From contig NZ_JAAQRC020000001.1 of assembly GCF_019216885.1 (NCBI RefSeq), positions 2,542,001-2,606,000 on the forward strand: DNA of 64,000 bases, given 5' to 3'. The stretch's first letter is position 1, and every line of letters begins with the position of its first letter. The notes beneath the pieces are model-generated. The model made no database searches. It saw only the letters and a list, made by a program, of their open reading frames with translations, and had not been told where the DNA came from. The stretch is from Methylobacterium sp. SyP6R (GTDB lineage Bacteria > Pseudomonadota > Alphaproteobacteria > Rhizobiales > Beijerinckiaceae). Below, piece by piece: positions 9,337 through 18,360 of the stretch. The translations under genes and the position numbers were made by a program.

Positions 9337-10641
9337 ATGGACACCAACAACCCCCTGACCATGGAGCCCGCGACCTCCCGGGCGCCGGCGCGCCGCCGCG
9401 GCTGGATCGTCGCGATCCTGCTCGTCGCGGGCGCGGGCGCCGCGATCTGGTTCGTGCCGGCCCTCGCCCCCGTTCGCGAGCGGCTGGAAGGCCTCCTGGC
9501 GCAGCGACAGGGGGTGGAGGGTCAGGGACCGGAGACCGGCGAGACGCAAGCCGCGCCGACCTTCCGGCCGACGAAGCAGCAGCTCGCGAGCTTCGGCATC
9601 CAGACCGTGGAGGCGAAGGCGTTCCGGCCCGAGGGTTTTGCGGAAGGGCGGATCGGCGTCAACGAGGACGACAACGTCCCGGTCTACTCTCCTTACGCGG
9701 GCCGGGTGACCAAGGTGATGGTCCGGGCCGGCGACCGGGTGAAGGCCAACCAGGTGCTGTTCACCCTGGAGGCCGCCGACATGGTCTCCGCCCTCAACGA
9801 CTACCAGGCGGCGACGAACGCACTGGCCAAGAACGCCGCCCTGCTCAAGCTCAACCAGACCGTGGCGGCCCGGCTCCAGGAGCTGTTCCAGGCCAAGGCG
9901 GTGGCGCTGAAGGACTGGCAGCAGGCGCAGAACGACGTGATCGCGGCGCAGAGCGACCAGCGCTCGGCCGAGGCCGCGCTCCAGGCGGTGCGCAACCGCC
10001 TGCGCATCCTCGGCAAGTCGGATGCGGAGATCGACGCCTTCGCGCGGAGCGGCGTGATGAGCCCCGAGACCGAGATCCGCGCGCCGATCGCCGGCACCAT
10101 CGTGCAGCGCAAGGTGGGCCTCGGTCAGTATCTCGCCGCGGGCAGCGACCCGGCCTTCGTCATCGGCGACCTCTCGACGGTGTGGCTCGTCGCCAACGTG
10201 CGCGAGACCGAGGTGCCGCGGATCAAGCTCGGCCAGGAGCTGGAGGCGAGCGTGATCGGCTTCCCCGACCGGGTGTTCAAGGCGAAGATCAGCTACATGG
10301 CCGCCGCCCTCGACCCGGCCACGCGCCGCCTGCCGGTGCGGGCCGAGATCGACAATGCCGAGGGCCTGCTGCGCCCCGAGATGTTCGCGACCTTCACGAT
10401 CCTGACCGGCCGCGACGAGAGCGCCCCGGCGATTCCGGCCTCCGCCATCGTCTACGAGGGCGCCCGCGCCCGGGTCTGGATCGAGCGGCCGGACGGCACC
10501 ATCGCGTCGCGCAAGGTCACGCTGGGCCTCAGCGGCGGCGGCCTCGTCCAGGTCGTCGACGGGCTCAAGGTCGGCGACCGCGTGGTCACCCGCGGCAGCC
10601 TGTTCATCGACCGCGCCGCCTCCGGCGACAAGGCGTCGTGA
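9337..10641 (+). CDS. RND efflux periplasmic adaptor (CzcB/CusB-type)
   Basis: Membrane-fusion subunit that joins an inner-membrane RND pump to an outer-membrane channel. 434 residues from the ATG at 9337 (MDTNNPLTMEPATSR); a second ATG is at 9361. Short basic N-terminus, one membrane anchor (GWIVAILLVAGAGAAIWFV), the split biotinyl-lipoyl domain (VPVYSPYAGRVTKVMVRAGD near residue 125), a helical hairpin (about 160-250), the second lipoyl half (IRAPIAGTIVQRKVGLGQYL), then beta-barrel and membrane-proximal domains. No His/Met-rich metal tail was seen, so the substrate is uncertain. First gene of an adaptor-pump-channel operon. Confidence 0.93.
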   Translation: MDTNNPLTMEPATSRAPARRRGWIVAILLVAGAGAAIWFVPALAPVRERLEGLLAQRQGVEGQGPETGETQAAPTFRPTKQQLASFGIQTVEAKAFRPEGFAEGRIGVNEDDNVPVYSPYAGRVTKVMVRAGDRVKANQVLFTLEAADMVSALNDYQAATNALAKNAALLKLNQTVAARLQELFQAKAVALKDWQQAQNDVIAAQSDQRSAEAALQAVRNRLRILGKSDAEIDAFARSGVMSPETEIRAPIAGTIVQRKVGLGQYLAAGSDPAFVIGDLSTVWLVANVRETEVPRIKLGQELEASVIGFPDRVFKAKISYMAAALDPATRRLPVRAEIDNAEGLLRPEMFATFTILTGRDESAPAIPASAIVYEGARARVWIERPDGTIASRKVTLGLSGGGLVQVVDGLKVGDRVVTRGSLFIDRAASGDKAS

Positions 10642-10714
10642 TGGCCGCCCTCATGACCCTCGACCTCCCGAAGCTCGACCTGCCGCATCCCGGCCTCCCG
10701 ACCCCGAGCCGCGC

Positions 10715-13700
10715 ATGAACCGCCTGATCGACTTCGCCCTGCGCCAGCGGGTGCTGGTGCTGCTCCTGTTCCTGGCGATGCTCGCGATCGGCTATGCCAG
10801 CTTCATGCAGCTCAACATCGAGGCCTATCCGGACCCGGTGCCGCCGCTCGTCGACGTGATCACCCAGAATCCGGGCCAGTCGGCCGAGGAGATCGAGCGC
10901 TACATCACCATCCCGCTCGAGGTGCAGCTCGCCGGCATCCCCAACGCCACGGTGACGCGGACGATCTCGCTGTTCGGCCTCTCGGACGTGAAGATCCAGT
11001 TCACCTACGACTTCACCTACCAGGAGGCGCTGCAGCGGGTGCTCAACCGGCTGTCGCAGCTGCCGCCCCTGCCGAACAACGCCCAGCCGCAGATCTCCCC
11101 GACGAGCCCGATCGGCGAGATCATGCGCTACCAGGTGATGGGACCGCCGGGCTTCTCCTCGACCGACCTGAAGACCCTGCAGGACTGGGTGCTCCAGCGC
11201 CGCTTCAAGGCGATTCCCGGCGTCGTCGACGTCTCGGCCTTCGGCGGCAAGACCAAGGAATTCGAGGTCGCGGTCGACCTGCACAAGCTCCAGGCGCAAG
11301 GCCTGACCCTGGTCCAGGTCGTCTCGGCGCTCAACAATTCCAGCACCAATGTCGGCGGCCAGACGCTGAACGTCGGCGAGCAATCGGCGGTGGTGCGCGG
11401 CGTCGGCCTGATCCGCGACATGGACGACGTCCGCAACACCATGATCACGCAAGTGAACGGCGTGCCGGTGCTGATCAAGGACGTGGCCGAGGTGCAGGTC
11501 AGCAACGCGCCGCGGCTCGGCATCGTCGGCCACGAGAACAACGGCGACATCGTCGAGGGGATCGTGCTGCTCAGCCGCGGCGGCAAGAGCCTGCCGACGA
11601 TCCAGCGCGTCGAGGCCGAGATCGAGAAGATCAACTCCTCGGGCATCCTGCCGCCCGGCGTGAAGGTGGTGCCGCTCTACGACCGCAGCGCGCTCATCCA
11701 CACCACCACCCACACGGTGATGCACAACCTCGTCTTCGGCGTGGTGCTGGTGTTCCTGGTGCAGTGGCTGTTTCTCGGCAGCCTGAAGAGCGCGATCATC
11801 GTGGCGGCCACGATTCCCTTCGCGCTCGGATTCGCCATCGCCATCATGGTGGCGCGGGGCGAGTCGGCCAACCTCCTGTCGCTCGGCGCGATCGATTTCG
11901 GCCTCATCGTCGACGCGACGGTGATCATGGTGGAGAACATCTTCCGCCACCTCGCCGAGCACAAGGGACCGGCGCGAGCCGGCAGCGGCGTCAAGCTCGG
12001 GCTGATCGCCTCGGCCGCCCGCGAGGTGAACCGGGCGATCTTCTTCTCCGCCTCGATCATCATCGTCGGCTTCCTGCCGCTCTTCACGCTCACCGGCGTC
12101 GAGGGCCACATCTTCGGGCCGATGGCGAAGACCTACGCCTACGCGCTCGTCGGCGGGCTCATCGCCACCTACACGGTGTCGCCGGCGCTCTCGGCCCTGA
12201 TCCTGCCGAACCACGTCGAGGAGCGCGACACGATCGTGGTGAAGATCCTGCGGGCCCTGTTCCGTCCGCTCCAGGGCTTCACCCTCCACAACCGGGTCCT
12301 GACGATCCTGGTGACGGTGGCGATGCTCGGCTGCACCGGGCTCGCCATGCGCACGCTCGGCCTCGAGTTCCTCCCCACCCTGGAGGAGGGCAACCTCTAC
12401 ATCCGCGGCACGATGCCGGCCTCGATCTCGCTGGAGGCGGGCAACCCTTACGTCGAGCGGATGCGCAAGCTGATCGGCTCCTACCCGGAGGTGACCACGG
12501 TCGTCTCGCACCAGGGACGGCCCGACGACGGCACCGACGCCACCGGCTTCTTCAACGTCGAGATCTTCGCGCCGCTCAAGCCCGCCGACCAGTGGCGTCC
12601 CGGGCTCACCAAGGACAAGCTGATCGAAGAGATGTCGGCCCGCCTGCGCGAGGAATTGCCCGGCATCGAGTTCAACTTCTCGCAATACATCCAGGACAAC
12701 GTCCAGGAGGCGGCCTCCGGCGTGAAGGGCGAGAACTCGGTCAAGATCTACGGCACCGACCTCGAACAGATCACCCGCACCGCCGAGGACGTGAAGGCGG
12801 CGCTCGCCACGGTGCCGGGGGTGACCGACCTCGCGGTGTTCACCTCGCTCGGTCAGCCGACGGTGCGCATCGACATCGACCGGGCGCGGGCCGCCCGCTA
12901 CGGGCTGGCGCCCGGCGACATCGCCACCACCATCTCGGCGGCGATCGGCGGCCAGACCGCGGGCGACCTCTACGAATACGGCAGCGACCGCCACTTCCCG
13001 ATGCGGGTGCGGCTGGCACCGGATTACCGCCGTTCGCTCGAGACGATCCGCAACATCACGGTCGGCGTCACGACGGCGAGCGGCAGCGTGATGCAGGTGC
13101 CGCTGTCGGAGATCGCCAAGGTCCAGCTCGTCTCGGGCGCGGCCTTCATCTACCGCGAGAACCAGGAGCGCTACATCCCGGTCAAGTTCAGCGTGCGCGG
13201 GCGCGACCTCGGCGGCGCGGTGATCGAGGCGCAACGGCGCGTATCCGAGCAGGTCGATCTGCCGGCCGGCTACCACCTCGAATGGGTCGGCGAGTTCAGC
13301 AACCTGCAAGGGGCGATCGCCCGGCTGAAGCTGGTGGTGCCGGTGACGATCGGGCTGATCGCGCTCCTGCTCTACGTCAACTTCGCCTCGCTCACCGATA
13401 CGCTGCTCACCTTGAGCGTGATCCCGATGGCCTTGATCGGCGGCATCTTCGCGCTGGTCCTCACGGGGACACCGTTCTCGGTCTCGGCGGCGATCGGCTT
13501 CATCGCGCTGTTCGGCATCTCGACCATGGAGGGCGTGATCCTGCTCTCCTATTGCAACCAGCTGATGGACGAGGGCTGGGCCCGGGCGCAGGCCATCCAC
13601 CACGCCGCCGACGTGCGCATGCGCCCGGTGATGATGACCTGCGTGGCGGCCTGCGTCGGCCTCCTGCCGGCGGCGATCTCGACCGGCATCGGCTCGCAGG

Positions 13701-13852
13701 TGCAGAAACCCCTGGCGCTGGTGGTGGTGGGCGGCATCCTGCTCGCCCCGATCCTGATCCTGGTGGTACTGCCGGTGCTGATCGCAGCCTTCTCCCGCCA
13801 CCGTCCGCGGGCACCTGTCGCCCCGGCGCGACAGCCCGAGCCGGCGGAGTGA
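10715..13852 (+). CDS. RND efflux pump, heavy-metal (HME/CzcA-CusA) type
   Basis: Inner-membrane proton antiporter of 1045 residues, full length. Starts MNRLIDFALRQRVLVLLLFL, typical of HME-RND pumps. The TM4 motif GAIDFGLIVDATVIMVEN keeps two aspartates and a glutamate in the positions of the CzcA proton-relay residues. Two periplasmic domains and about twelve membrane segments are evident, the second half starting near LVVPVTIGLIALLLYVNF. The adaptor ends 73 bases upstream and the outer-membrane channel begins 5 bases downstream. Export of divalent metal ions is the family expectation; the true substrate is not shown by sequence. Confidence 0.94.
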   Translation: MNRLIDFALRQRVLVLLLFLAMLAIGYASFMQLNIEAYPDPVPPLVDVITQNPGQSAEEIERYITIPLEVQLAGIPNATVTRTISLFGLSDVKIQFTYDFTYQEALQRVLNRLSQLPPLPNNAQPQISPTSPIGEIMRYQVMGPPGFSSTDLKTLQDWVLQRRFKAIPGVVDVSAFGGKTKEFEVAVDLHKLQAQGLTLVQVVSALNNSSTNVGGQTLNVGEQSAVVRGVGLIRDMDDVRNTMITQVNGVPVLIKDVAEVQVSNAPRLGIVGHENNGDIVEGIVLLSRGGKSLPTIQRVEAEIEKINSSGILPPGVKVVPLYDRSALIHTTTHTVMHNLVFGVVLVFLVQWLFLGSLKSAIIVAATIPFALGFAIAIMVARGESANLLSLGAIDFGLIVDATVIMVENIFRHLAEHKGPARAGSGVKLGLIASAAREVNRAIFFSASIIIVGFLPLFTLTGVEGHIFGPMAKTYAYALVGGLIATYTVSPALSALILPNHVEERDTIVVKILRALFRPLQGFTLHNRVLTILVTVAMLGCTGLAMRTLGLEFLPTLEEGNLYIRGTMPASISLEAGNPYVERMRKLIGSYPEVTTVVSHQGRPDDGTDATGFFNVEIFAPLKPADQWRPGLTKDKLIEEMSARLREELPGIEFNFSQYIQDNVQEAASGVKGENSVKIYGTDLEQITRTAEDVKAALATVPGVTDLAVFTSLGQPTVRIDIDRARAARYGLAPGDIATTISAAIGGQTAGDLYEYGSDRHFPMRVRLAPDYRRSLETIRNITVGVTTASGSVMQVPLSEIAKVQLVSGAAFIYRENQERYIPVKFSVRGRDLGGAVIEAQRRVSEQVDLPAGYHLEWVGEFSNLQGAIARLKLVVPVTIGLIALLLYVNFASLTDTLLTLSVIPMALIGGIFALVLTGTPFSVSAAIGFIALFGISTMEGVILLSYCNQLMDEGWARAQAIHHAADVRMRPVMMTCVAACVGLLPAAISTGIGSQVQKPLALVVVGGILLAPILILVVLPVLIAAFSRHRPRAPVAPARQPEPAE

Positions 13853-13857
13853 GATAG

Positions 13858-15582
13858 ATGCTGTCCCGATCCGACGCGCCCTCCCCTGCCGAATCCAGCA
13901 TGCCCCCTTCCATGCGCGCCATCCTGCGCCTCTCGACCGCGATCCCGGTCCCCCGCGCCGCCGCGTCCGCCGCGGCGCCGGCCGGGTCGGGCGACGCGGA
14001 TTCGCGTGACAGGGATGCGCGCGACCTGGATGGGGATGCACAGGACGAGGCCCCCGGAGGACGCCCGACCGCCCGCGCCGCGGCCCGCATCCTGGCGGCG
14101 GCGCTTGCAGCCGCGTCGGCCTCGGCCTGCATGGTCGGGCCCGACTTCCAGGGCGCGACGCCGCCGCCGGTGACCCGCTACACCAAGGAGTCTTTGCGCG
14201 ATCCGCAGGTGAGCGGGGAGGCCCGCCAGGGCGGCGCGGTCGGCCAGAGCTTCGCGCAAGGGCGCGACGTGCCGGGCGAGTGGTGGACGCTGTTCCGGTC
14301 CAAGGCGCTGAACAGCCTGGTGGCGGAGGCGCTCGCCCGCAACCCGAACCTCGAAGCCGCCCAGGCCAGCTTGCGGGCGGCGCGGGCCACCACGGAAGCG
14401 CAGCGCGGCGCGCTGTTCCCGCAGGTCGGGTTCAACGCCCAATCCTCCTACAACAAGGCCCCGGGCGGCGACCTGCAATCGCCCCTCAACAACAACGCGC
14501 TCCTCTACAGCCTCGTCACCCCGCAGGTGACGGTGAGCTTTACCCCCGACGTGTTCGGCGGCACGAGGCGGTCCCTCGAATCGCAGGCGGCGCAGGAGGA
14601 GGGGCAGCTCTGGCAGCTGGAAGCGGCCTATCTCACGCTCTCCTCCAACGTCGTCGCGGCGGCGATCCAGGAGGCGTCGCTCCGGGCCCAGATCGCCGCG
14701 ACCGAGAAGGTGATCCAGGCCCAGACCGACCTGCTGAACCTGATCACCAAGCAGCAGAATGCCGGCCAGGTCGCAGGCGCCGACGTGGTGCAGCAGACCG
14801 CTTTGCTCGCCCAGTCGCAGCAATTGCTGCCGCCGCTGCAGCGGGCGCTGTCGCAGCAGCGCAACCTCCTGACGGCGCTCGCCGGCCGCTTCCCGAGCGA
14901 GGAGGTGAGCCAGACCTTCACGCTCGCCTCGCTGCACCTGCCCCGCACCCTGCCCGTCAGCCTGCCCTCGCGGCTGATCGAGCAGCGCCCCGACGTGAAG
15001 GCGGCGGAAGCCGCGGTCCACGCGGCGAGCGCCCAGGTCGGCGTCGCGGTGGCCAACCGCCTGCCGCAATTCACCATCTCGGGCTCGGCCGGCGCCAGCG
15101 CCACCAACTTCGCCGCGCTGCTCAACCCGGCCGCCAGCCTCTGGACCATCGCCGGCGCGGTGGCCCAGCCGCTCTTCGATGCCGGCACCCTGTTCCGCCG
15201 CCAGCAGGCGGCGGAGGAGACCCTGGTCCAGGCGCAGGCCCAGTACCGCGCCACCGTCATCACCGCCTACCAGAACGTGGCGGACGCCTTGCGCGCCCTC
15301 CAGGCCGATGGCCGCGCGGTGGCCGCCGCCAACGCCGCCGTCAAGGCGAGCCAGCAGAGTGTGGAACTGGTGCGCAAGCAGTTCGGCCTCGGCGCGGTCA
15401 GCAGCGCCTCGCTGCTGATCACCCAGTCGGCCTATCTCCAGGCGGTGGTGACCCAGGCCCAGGCCCAGGCCAATCAGTACGCGGATACTGCGGCCCTGTT
15501 CCAGGCCCTCGGCGGCGGCTGGTGGAACCGGCGTGACGTGAAGCCGATGCGGGACCCGAAGGATATCGCGCCGTTCCTGTGA
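13858..15582 (+). CDS. NodT-family RND outer-membrane lipoprotein
   Basis: TolC-like outer-membrane channel that completes the RND system. 574 residues. The lipobox ASASAC lies near residue 90, followed by MVGPDFQGATPPPVTRY, the hallmark start of mature NodT/OprM proteins. Two OEP repeats (about 160-345 and 360-560) contain PNLEAAQASLRAARA and RPDVKAAEAAVHAASAQVG. The roughly 75 residues before the signal peptide are unusually long and Ala/Arg/Asp-rich. The true start may be an internal codon closer to RAAARILAAALAAAS. Confidence 0.92.
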   Translation: MLSRSDAPSPAESSMPPSMRAILRLSTAIPVPRAAASAAAPAGSGDADSRDRDARDLDGDAQDEAPGGRPTARAAARILAAALAAASASACMVGPDFQGATPPPVTRYTKESLRDPQVSGEARQGGAVGQSFAQGRDVPGEWWTLFRSKALNSLVAEALARNPNLEAAQASLRAARATTEAQRGALFPQVGFNAQSSYNKAPGGDLQSPLNNNALLYSLVTPQVTVSFTPDVFGGTRRSLESQAAQEEGQLWQLEAAYLTLSSNVVAAAIQEASLRAQIAATEKVIQAQTDLLNLITKQQNAGQVAGADVVQQTALLAQSQQLLPPLQRALSQQRNLLTALAGRFPSEEVSQTFTLASLHLPRTLPVSLPSRLIEQRPDVKAAEAAVHAASAQVGVAVANRLPQFTISGSAGASATNFAALLNPAASLWTIAGAVAQPLFDAGTLFRRQQAAEETLVQAQAQYRATVITAYQNVADALRALQADGRAVAAANAAVKASQQSVELVRKQFGLGAVSSASLLITQSAYLQAVVTQAQAQANQYADTAALFQALGGGWWNRRDVKPMRDPKDIAPFL

Positions 15583-15689
15583 GGAGCGCGATCGGCCGCA
15601 CGGGATCATCATGACAACCGCGGCACGCGCTGCTAGCGTGACCGGGTGAGTCATTTCAGCCGCCCCATCGATGTCCCAGAGGGTTAGCG

Positions 15690-16094
15690 ATGGCCAGGGC
15701 ACCCCGCAGCCGTTCCACCGACAGCTACAAGACGGTCGGCCGCACCTACGACGGCGTAGAGGTCCTGGCTCCCAAGACGCGCTCGAAGACCTTCACGTCC
15801 GCCGAGGTCCGGCAGGCGATCAAGCTGGCCCTGAAGCAGGCCGGCGTACCGAGCACACCTCGCAACACCAAAGCCACGAAGTCTCTGGTCGAGACGGACA
15901 AGCTTCGCGTGCAGCAGCGCGAGGACGGCCGCTACGAGGTCCGCAAGCCCGGGGCCAAGCGAGCCAGCGCGGTCATGGACACGCAGAAGGAGGCTGTGGC
16001 CCGCGCCCGTGAGCTTGAACCCGGCAACGCCCCGATCGCCAAGCGCGTCCGTCGCTCGCCTGCCGGGAAGAGGAAGACGTGGCGCGAGACGTGA
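15690..16094 (+). CDS. DUF2188-domain protein
   Basis: 134 basic residues. The C-terminal half fits DUF2188 (QQREDGRYEVRKPGAKRASA then DTQKEAVARARE), a small basic domain with a repeated beta-beta-alpha pattern and unknown role. The N-terminal 60 residues (SYKTVGRTYDGVEVLAPKTR) are not recognised. ATG at 15690 follows GAGGG by 6 bases. Its end overlaps the next gene by 16 bases, suggesting co-translation with the NDT/TIR-like protein. Confidence 0.75.
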   Translation: MARAPRSRSTDSYKTVGRTYDGVEVLAPKTRSKTFTSAEVRQAIKLALKQAGVPSTPRNTKATKSLVETDKLRVQQREDGRYEVRKPGAKRASAVMDTQKEAVARARELEPGNAPIAKRVRRSPAGKRKTWRET

Positions 16095-16870
16095 GCCCGC
16101 GGACGGCCGCGAAGAGGAAGCAGAAACCGAGTACGGCGCTCGACGTTTTCATCAATTGCCCGTTCGATCCGGAATACACCGAGATCTTCAACGCGATCGT
16201 CTTCACGGTGGTCCGTTCCGGCTACCGAGCTCGGTGTGCCCTTGAGATGGACGATGGCGCCGAGAACCGGCTCTATAAGATCATCAAGATCATCGGGGAG
16301 TGTCCGTTCGGCATCCACGACATCTCTCGAACCGAGACGAACGGCGAGCCACCACTGCCGCGTTTCAATATGCCGCTCGAACTGGGTCTCTGGCTGGGAG
16401 CGCATCACCTCGGCCGCACGGATCAAGCCGGCAAGCGCTGTATTGTATTCGATCGTGAGCCCTACCGCTATCATCGTTTCATACGCTTTCCGATTGATCG
16501 CTTCGCGATGCGGAAAGCGGCTTCGCTCAGGCGCCGCGCGGGCTGATGATACGAAATCCGGAAGTGATCTTCCGGATTTCGTATCATTTCCGACATTGGC
16601 GGGCAGGACATCCACTCCCATGACCGCTGCGTTCGAACGCTGATCGCGAAACTCGCCACTTGGCTGCGGCATCTCCCCGGTGGCATCCATGCAGGGGGAG
16701 GTCAAAGTATTCTGCGCGAGTACGAGGCCTTCCGGTCCATCCTGCCGGTCCTGTGCAGGCAGAAAGACATGACCCCGGAAGAACTCCAATTCGCTGACTT
16801 CAACCTGATGGCCACCGAGTACATCGTCAGCCTGAGGGAGGAGGTGATCGCTCCGGTCGATATTCCTTAG
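16079..16870 (+). pseudogene. NDT/TIR-like protein gene interrupted by a 105-bp palindromic element
   Basis: GTG start at 16079 behind GGGAAGAGGAAGAC. The intact frame gives DVFINCPFDPEYTEIFNAIV, GYRARCALEMDDGAENRLYK, CPFGIHDISRTE, LPRFNMPLELGLWLGAHHLG and KRCIVFDREPYRYHRF, then meets repeat sequence and a TGA at 16544. In the same frame, right after the repeat, the protein resumes: ISDIGGQDIHSHDRCVRTLI to the TAG at 16868-16870. Without the insert it would be 228 residues. The Cys-Pro-Phe-Asp start and the ELGLWLGA segment recall nucleoside 2-deoxyribosyltransferase/TIR-like folds; that link is inference and the family is otherwise unnamed to me. Confidence 0.8.
16479..16587 (+). mobile_element. 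MITE-like palindromic element inserted in a gene (family B, copy 1)
   Basis: 105 inserted bases with TCAT on both sides (16479-16482 and 16584-16587), consistent with a 3-4 bp target duplication. The 3' part is a perfect hairpin: 19-bp arms 16546-16564 and 16569-16587 (ATGATACGAAATCCGGAAG) around TGAT. The 5' part (TTCGCGATGCGGAAAG, GCTTCGCTCAGGCG, CCGCGCGGGCTG) is shared with copies at 23836-23960 and 30236-30317. No transposase gene inside. The insert keeps phase but brings three in-frame TGA codons. Confidence 0.8.
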
Positions 16871-17040
16871 AAGATCGTAAAGTGCCCGGCGGCAGGATCG
16901 GCTCGACCCGGCGGCGGGAGGAGATCTGCGGAAGAAGCACACACGACCTCAAGAGCAGTGGGATCGACGATGTGGCGCCGTCCCGGCGGCTGCCGCTCCC
17001 GCCGCGAGCTTGGGTCTGACCACCGCCTGGCTTTAGTCTA

Positions 17041-17150
17041 CCCGCACCCATCCCAACCCTTCGACCTCACGGCGGCGAATACCGGCTCCGCCGTCGTCCT
17101 CGACCGGACCGGCGCGCTCCTGCGCCTCGCCGCGATGGCAGGGAGCGGAG
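17041..17150 (+). pseudogene. Fragment of a second pbpC-like gene
   Basis: The plus-strand translation PFDLTAANTGSAVVLDRTGA then LLRLAAMA closely matches the start of the intact pbpC at 24010 (PLDLTAANARSTIVLDRAGT then LLRPFATA). At DNA level GACCTCACGGCGGCGAA and GTCCTCGACCGG are shared. Only about 110 bases are recognisable, with no signal anchor or catalytic region. This is a duplicated, decayed 5' fragment 7 kb from its relative. The rest of 16871-17248 contains nothing I recognise except the DUF808 ribosome site. Confidence 0.65.
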
Positions 17151-17248
17151 GGAGTCGGCGGTGGCAGCGTCGCGGGGATCGCGGCACGGAGCCGAATCTG
17201 TTCTGGTCCGTTTCCAGCGAAGCTGTCGCGGGTTGGAAGGGGGGTGCC

Positions 17249-18265
17249 GTGAGCGTCGGATTGTTGGCTCTGCTGGACGACGTCGCGTTCATGGTCAGAT
17301 CGGCGGCGGCCTCCCTCGACGACGTCGCCGCGCAAGCCGCGAGAGCCGGAACGAAGGCCGCCGGCGTCGTCATCGACGATGCGGCCGTGACGCCGCGCTA
17401 CGTCGTGGGCTTCGCGGCCGAGCGCGAATTGCCGATCGTCGGCAAGATCGCGCTCGGTTCGCTGCGCAACAAGCTCCTGTTCCTGCTCCCCGGCGCCCTG
17501 GCGCTGAGCGCCTTCGCGCCGTGGGCGATCACCCCGCTCCTGATGCTGGGCGGCGCCTATCTCTGCTACGAGGGCGCCGAGAAGGTCTACGAGGCCGTGG
17601 TCCCGCACCACGCGCACGCCGACGAGGAGCAGGCCCAGGCCGGGGCCGGAAACGATCCGGCGCTTGAGGAGCGCCGCGTGGCCGGCGCCATCAAGACCGA
17701 CTTCATCCTGTCGGCCGAGATCATGGCCATCACGCTGGCCGCCCTGCCGGAAGGCAGCGTCTGGATGAAGGCGGTCGTCCTCGCGATCGTCGGAATCGGC
17801 ATCACCGTGGCGGTCTACGGCGCCGTCGCCCTGATCGTGAAAGCCGACGATGTCGGGCTCGTCCTCGCCCGGAGCACCGTGAAGCCGCCCGTCGGCAGCC
17901 TCGTCCGGGGGATCGGCCGGGGCGTGGTCAAGGGCATGCCGATCCTGCTGAAAATCCTCTCGATCGTCGGCACGGCCGCGATGGTCTGGGTCGGCGGCGG
18001 CATCCTGCTGCACGGGCTCGAAGGCTACGGCCTGTCGGCTCCGGCGCATGCGGCGCATGACGCGGCGGAGAGGCTGGGGGCGCTCGTCCCCTCGATCCGG
18101 GGCCTCGTCGAGTGGCTGGTGACGGCGGTGGCGTCGGGGCTCGTCGGCCTCCTCGTCGGCGGGGCGCTGATCCCGGTGGCGAGCGTCGCGTCGGGCCTGC
18201 TGCGGCGTGGTGGAAAAACTCCCGAGCCCAGCACCGGACAACGCCCCGCGCGGAAAGGGGCGTGA
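17249..18265 (+). CDS. DUF808 family inner-membrane protein (YedI-like)
   Basis: 338 residues from a GTG at 17249-17251 preceded by GGAAGGGGGG; the frame is open further upstream, but that part covers the pbpC fragment. Starts MSVGLLALLDDVAFMVRSAA, characteristic of DUF808. Contains a hydrophobic pair (NKLLFLLPGALALSAFAPWA, TPLLMLGGAYLCYEGAEKVY) and further membrane helices near residues 160-200 and 255-320. Function unknown; the Escherichia coli relative YedI is an uncharacterised membrane protein. Stands alone. Confidence 0.88.
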   Translation: MSVGLLALLDDVAFMVRSAAASLDDVAAQAARAGTKAAGVVIDDAAVTPRYVVGFAAERELPIVGKIALGSLRNKLLFLLPGALALSAFAPWAITPLLMLGGAYLCYEGAEKVYEAVVPHHAHADEEQAQAGAGNDPALEERRVAGAIKTDFILSAEIMAITLAALPEGSVWMKAVVLAIVGIGITVAVYGAVALIVKADDVGLVLARSTVKPPVGSLVRGIGRGVVKGMPILLKILSIVGTAAMVWVGGGILLHGLEGYGLSAPAHAAHDAAERLGALVPSIRGLVEWLVTAVASGLVGLLVGGALIPVASVASGLLRRGGKTPEPSTGQRPARKGA

Positions 18266-18360
18266 TCGCCGGTGCGGTCGCCCGGCCGCTCCTCGACCGC
18301 GGCCCGCCGTTCCCGTGATCCGACCTGCGAGCGGGCAACGTCGTCGGGTCGCACCATCCC

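Noticed and set aside
10604..14041. A 1145-codon open frame on the minus strand across the RND pump gene
   Set aside because: It is antisense to a clear HME-RND pump, has His/Arg/Asp-rich nonsense composition and matches no domain. Long antisense frames are expected at this GC content.
9337..15582. Assigning specific metal (Czc/Cus/Ncc) names to the RND operon
   Set aside because: The pump is HME-type, but no metal-binding His/Met clusters or metal regulator gene is adjacent, so only the family is named.
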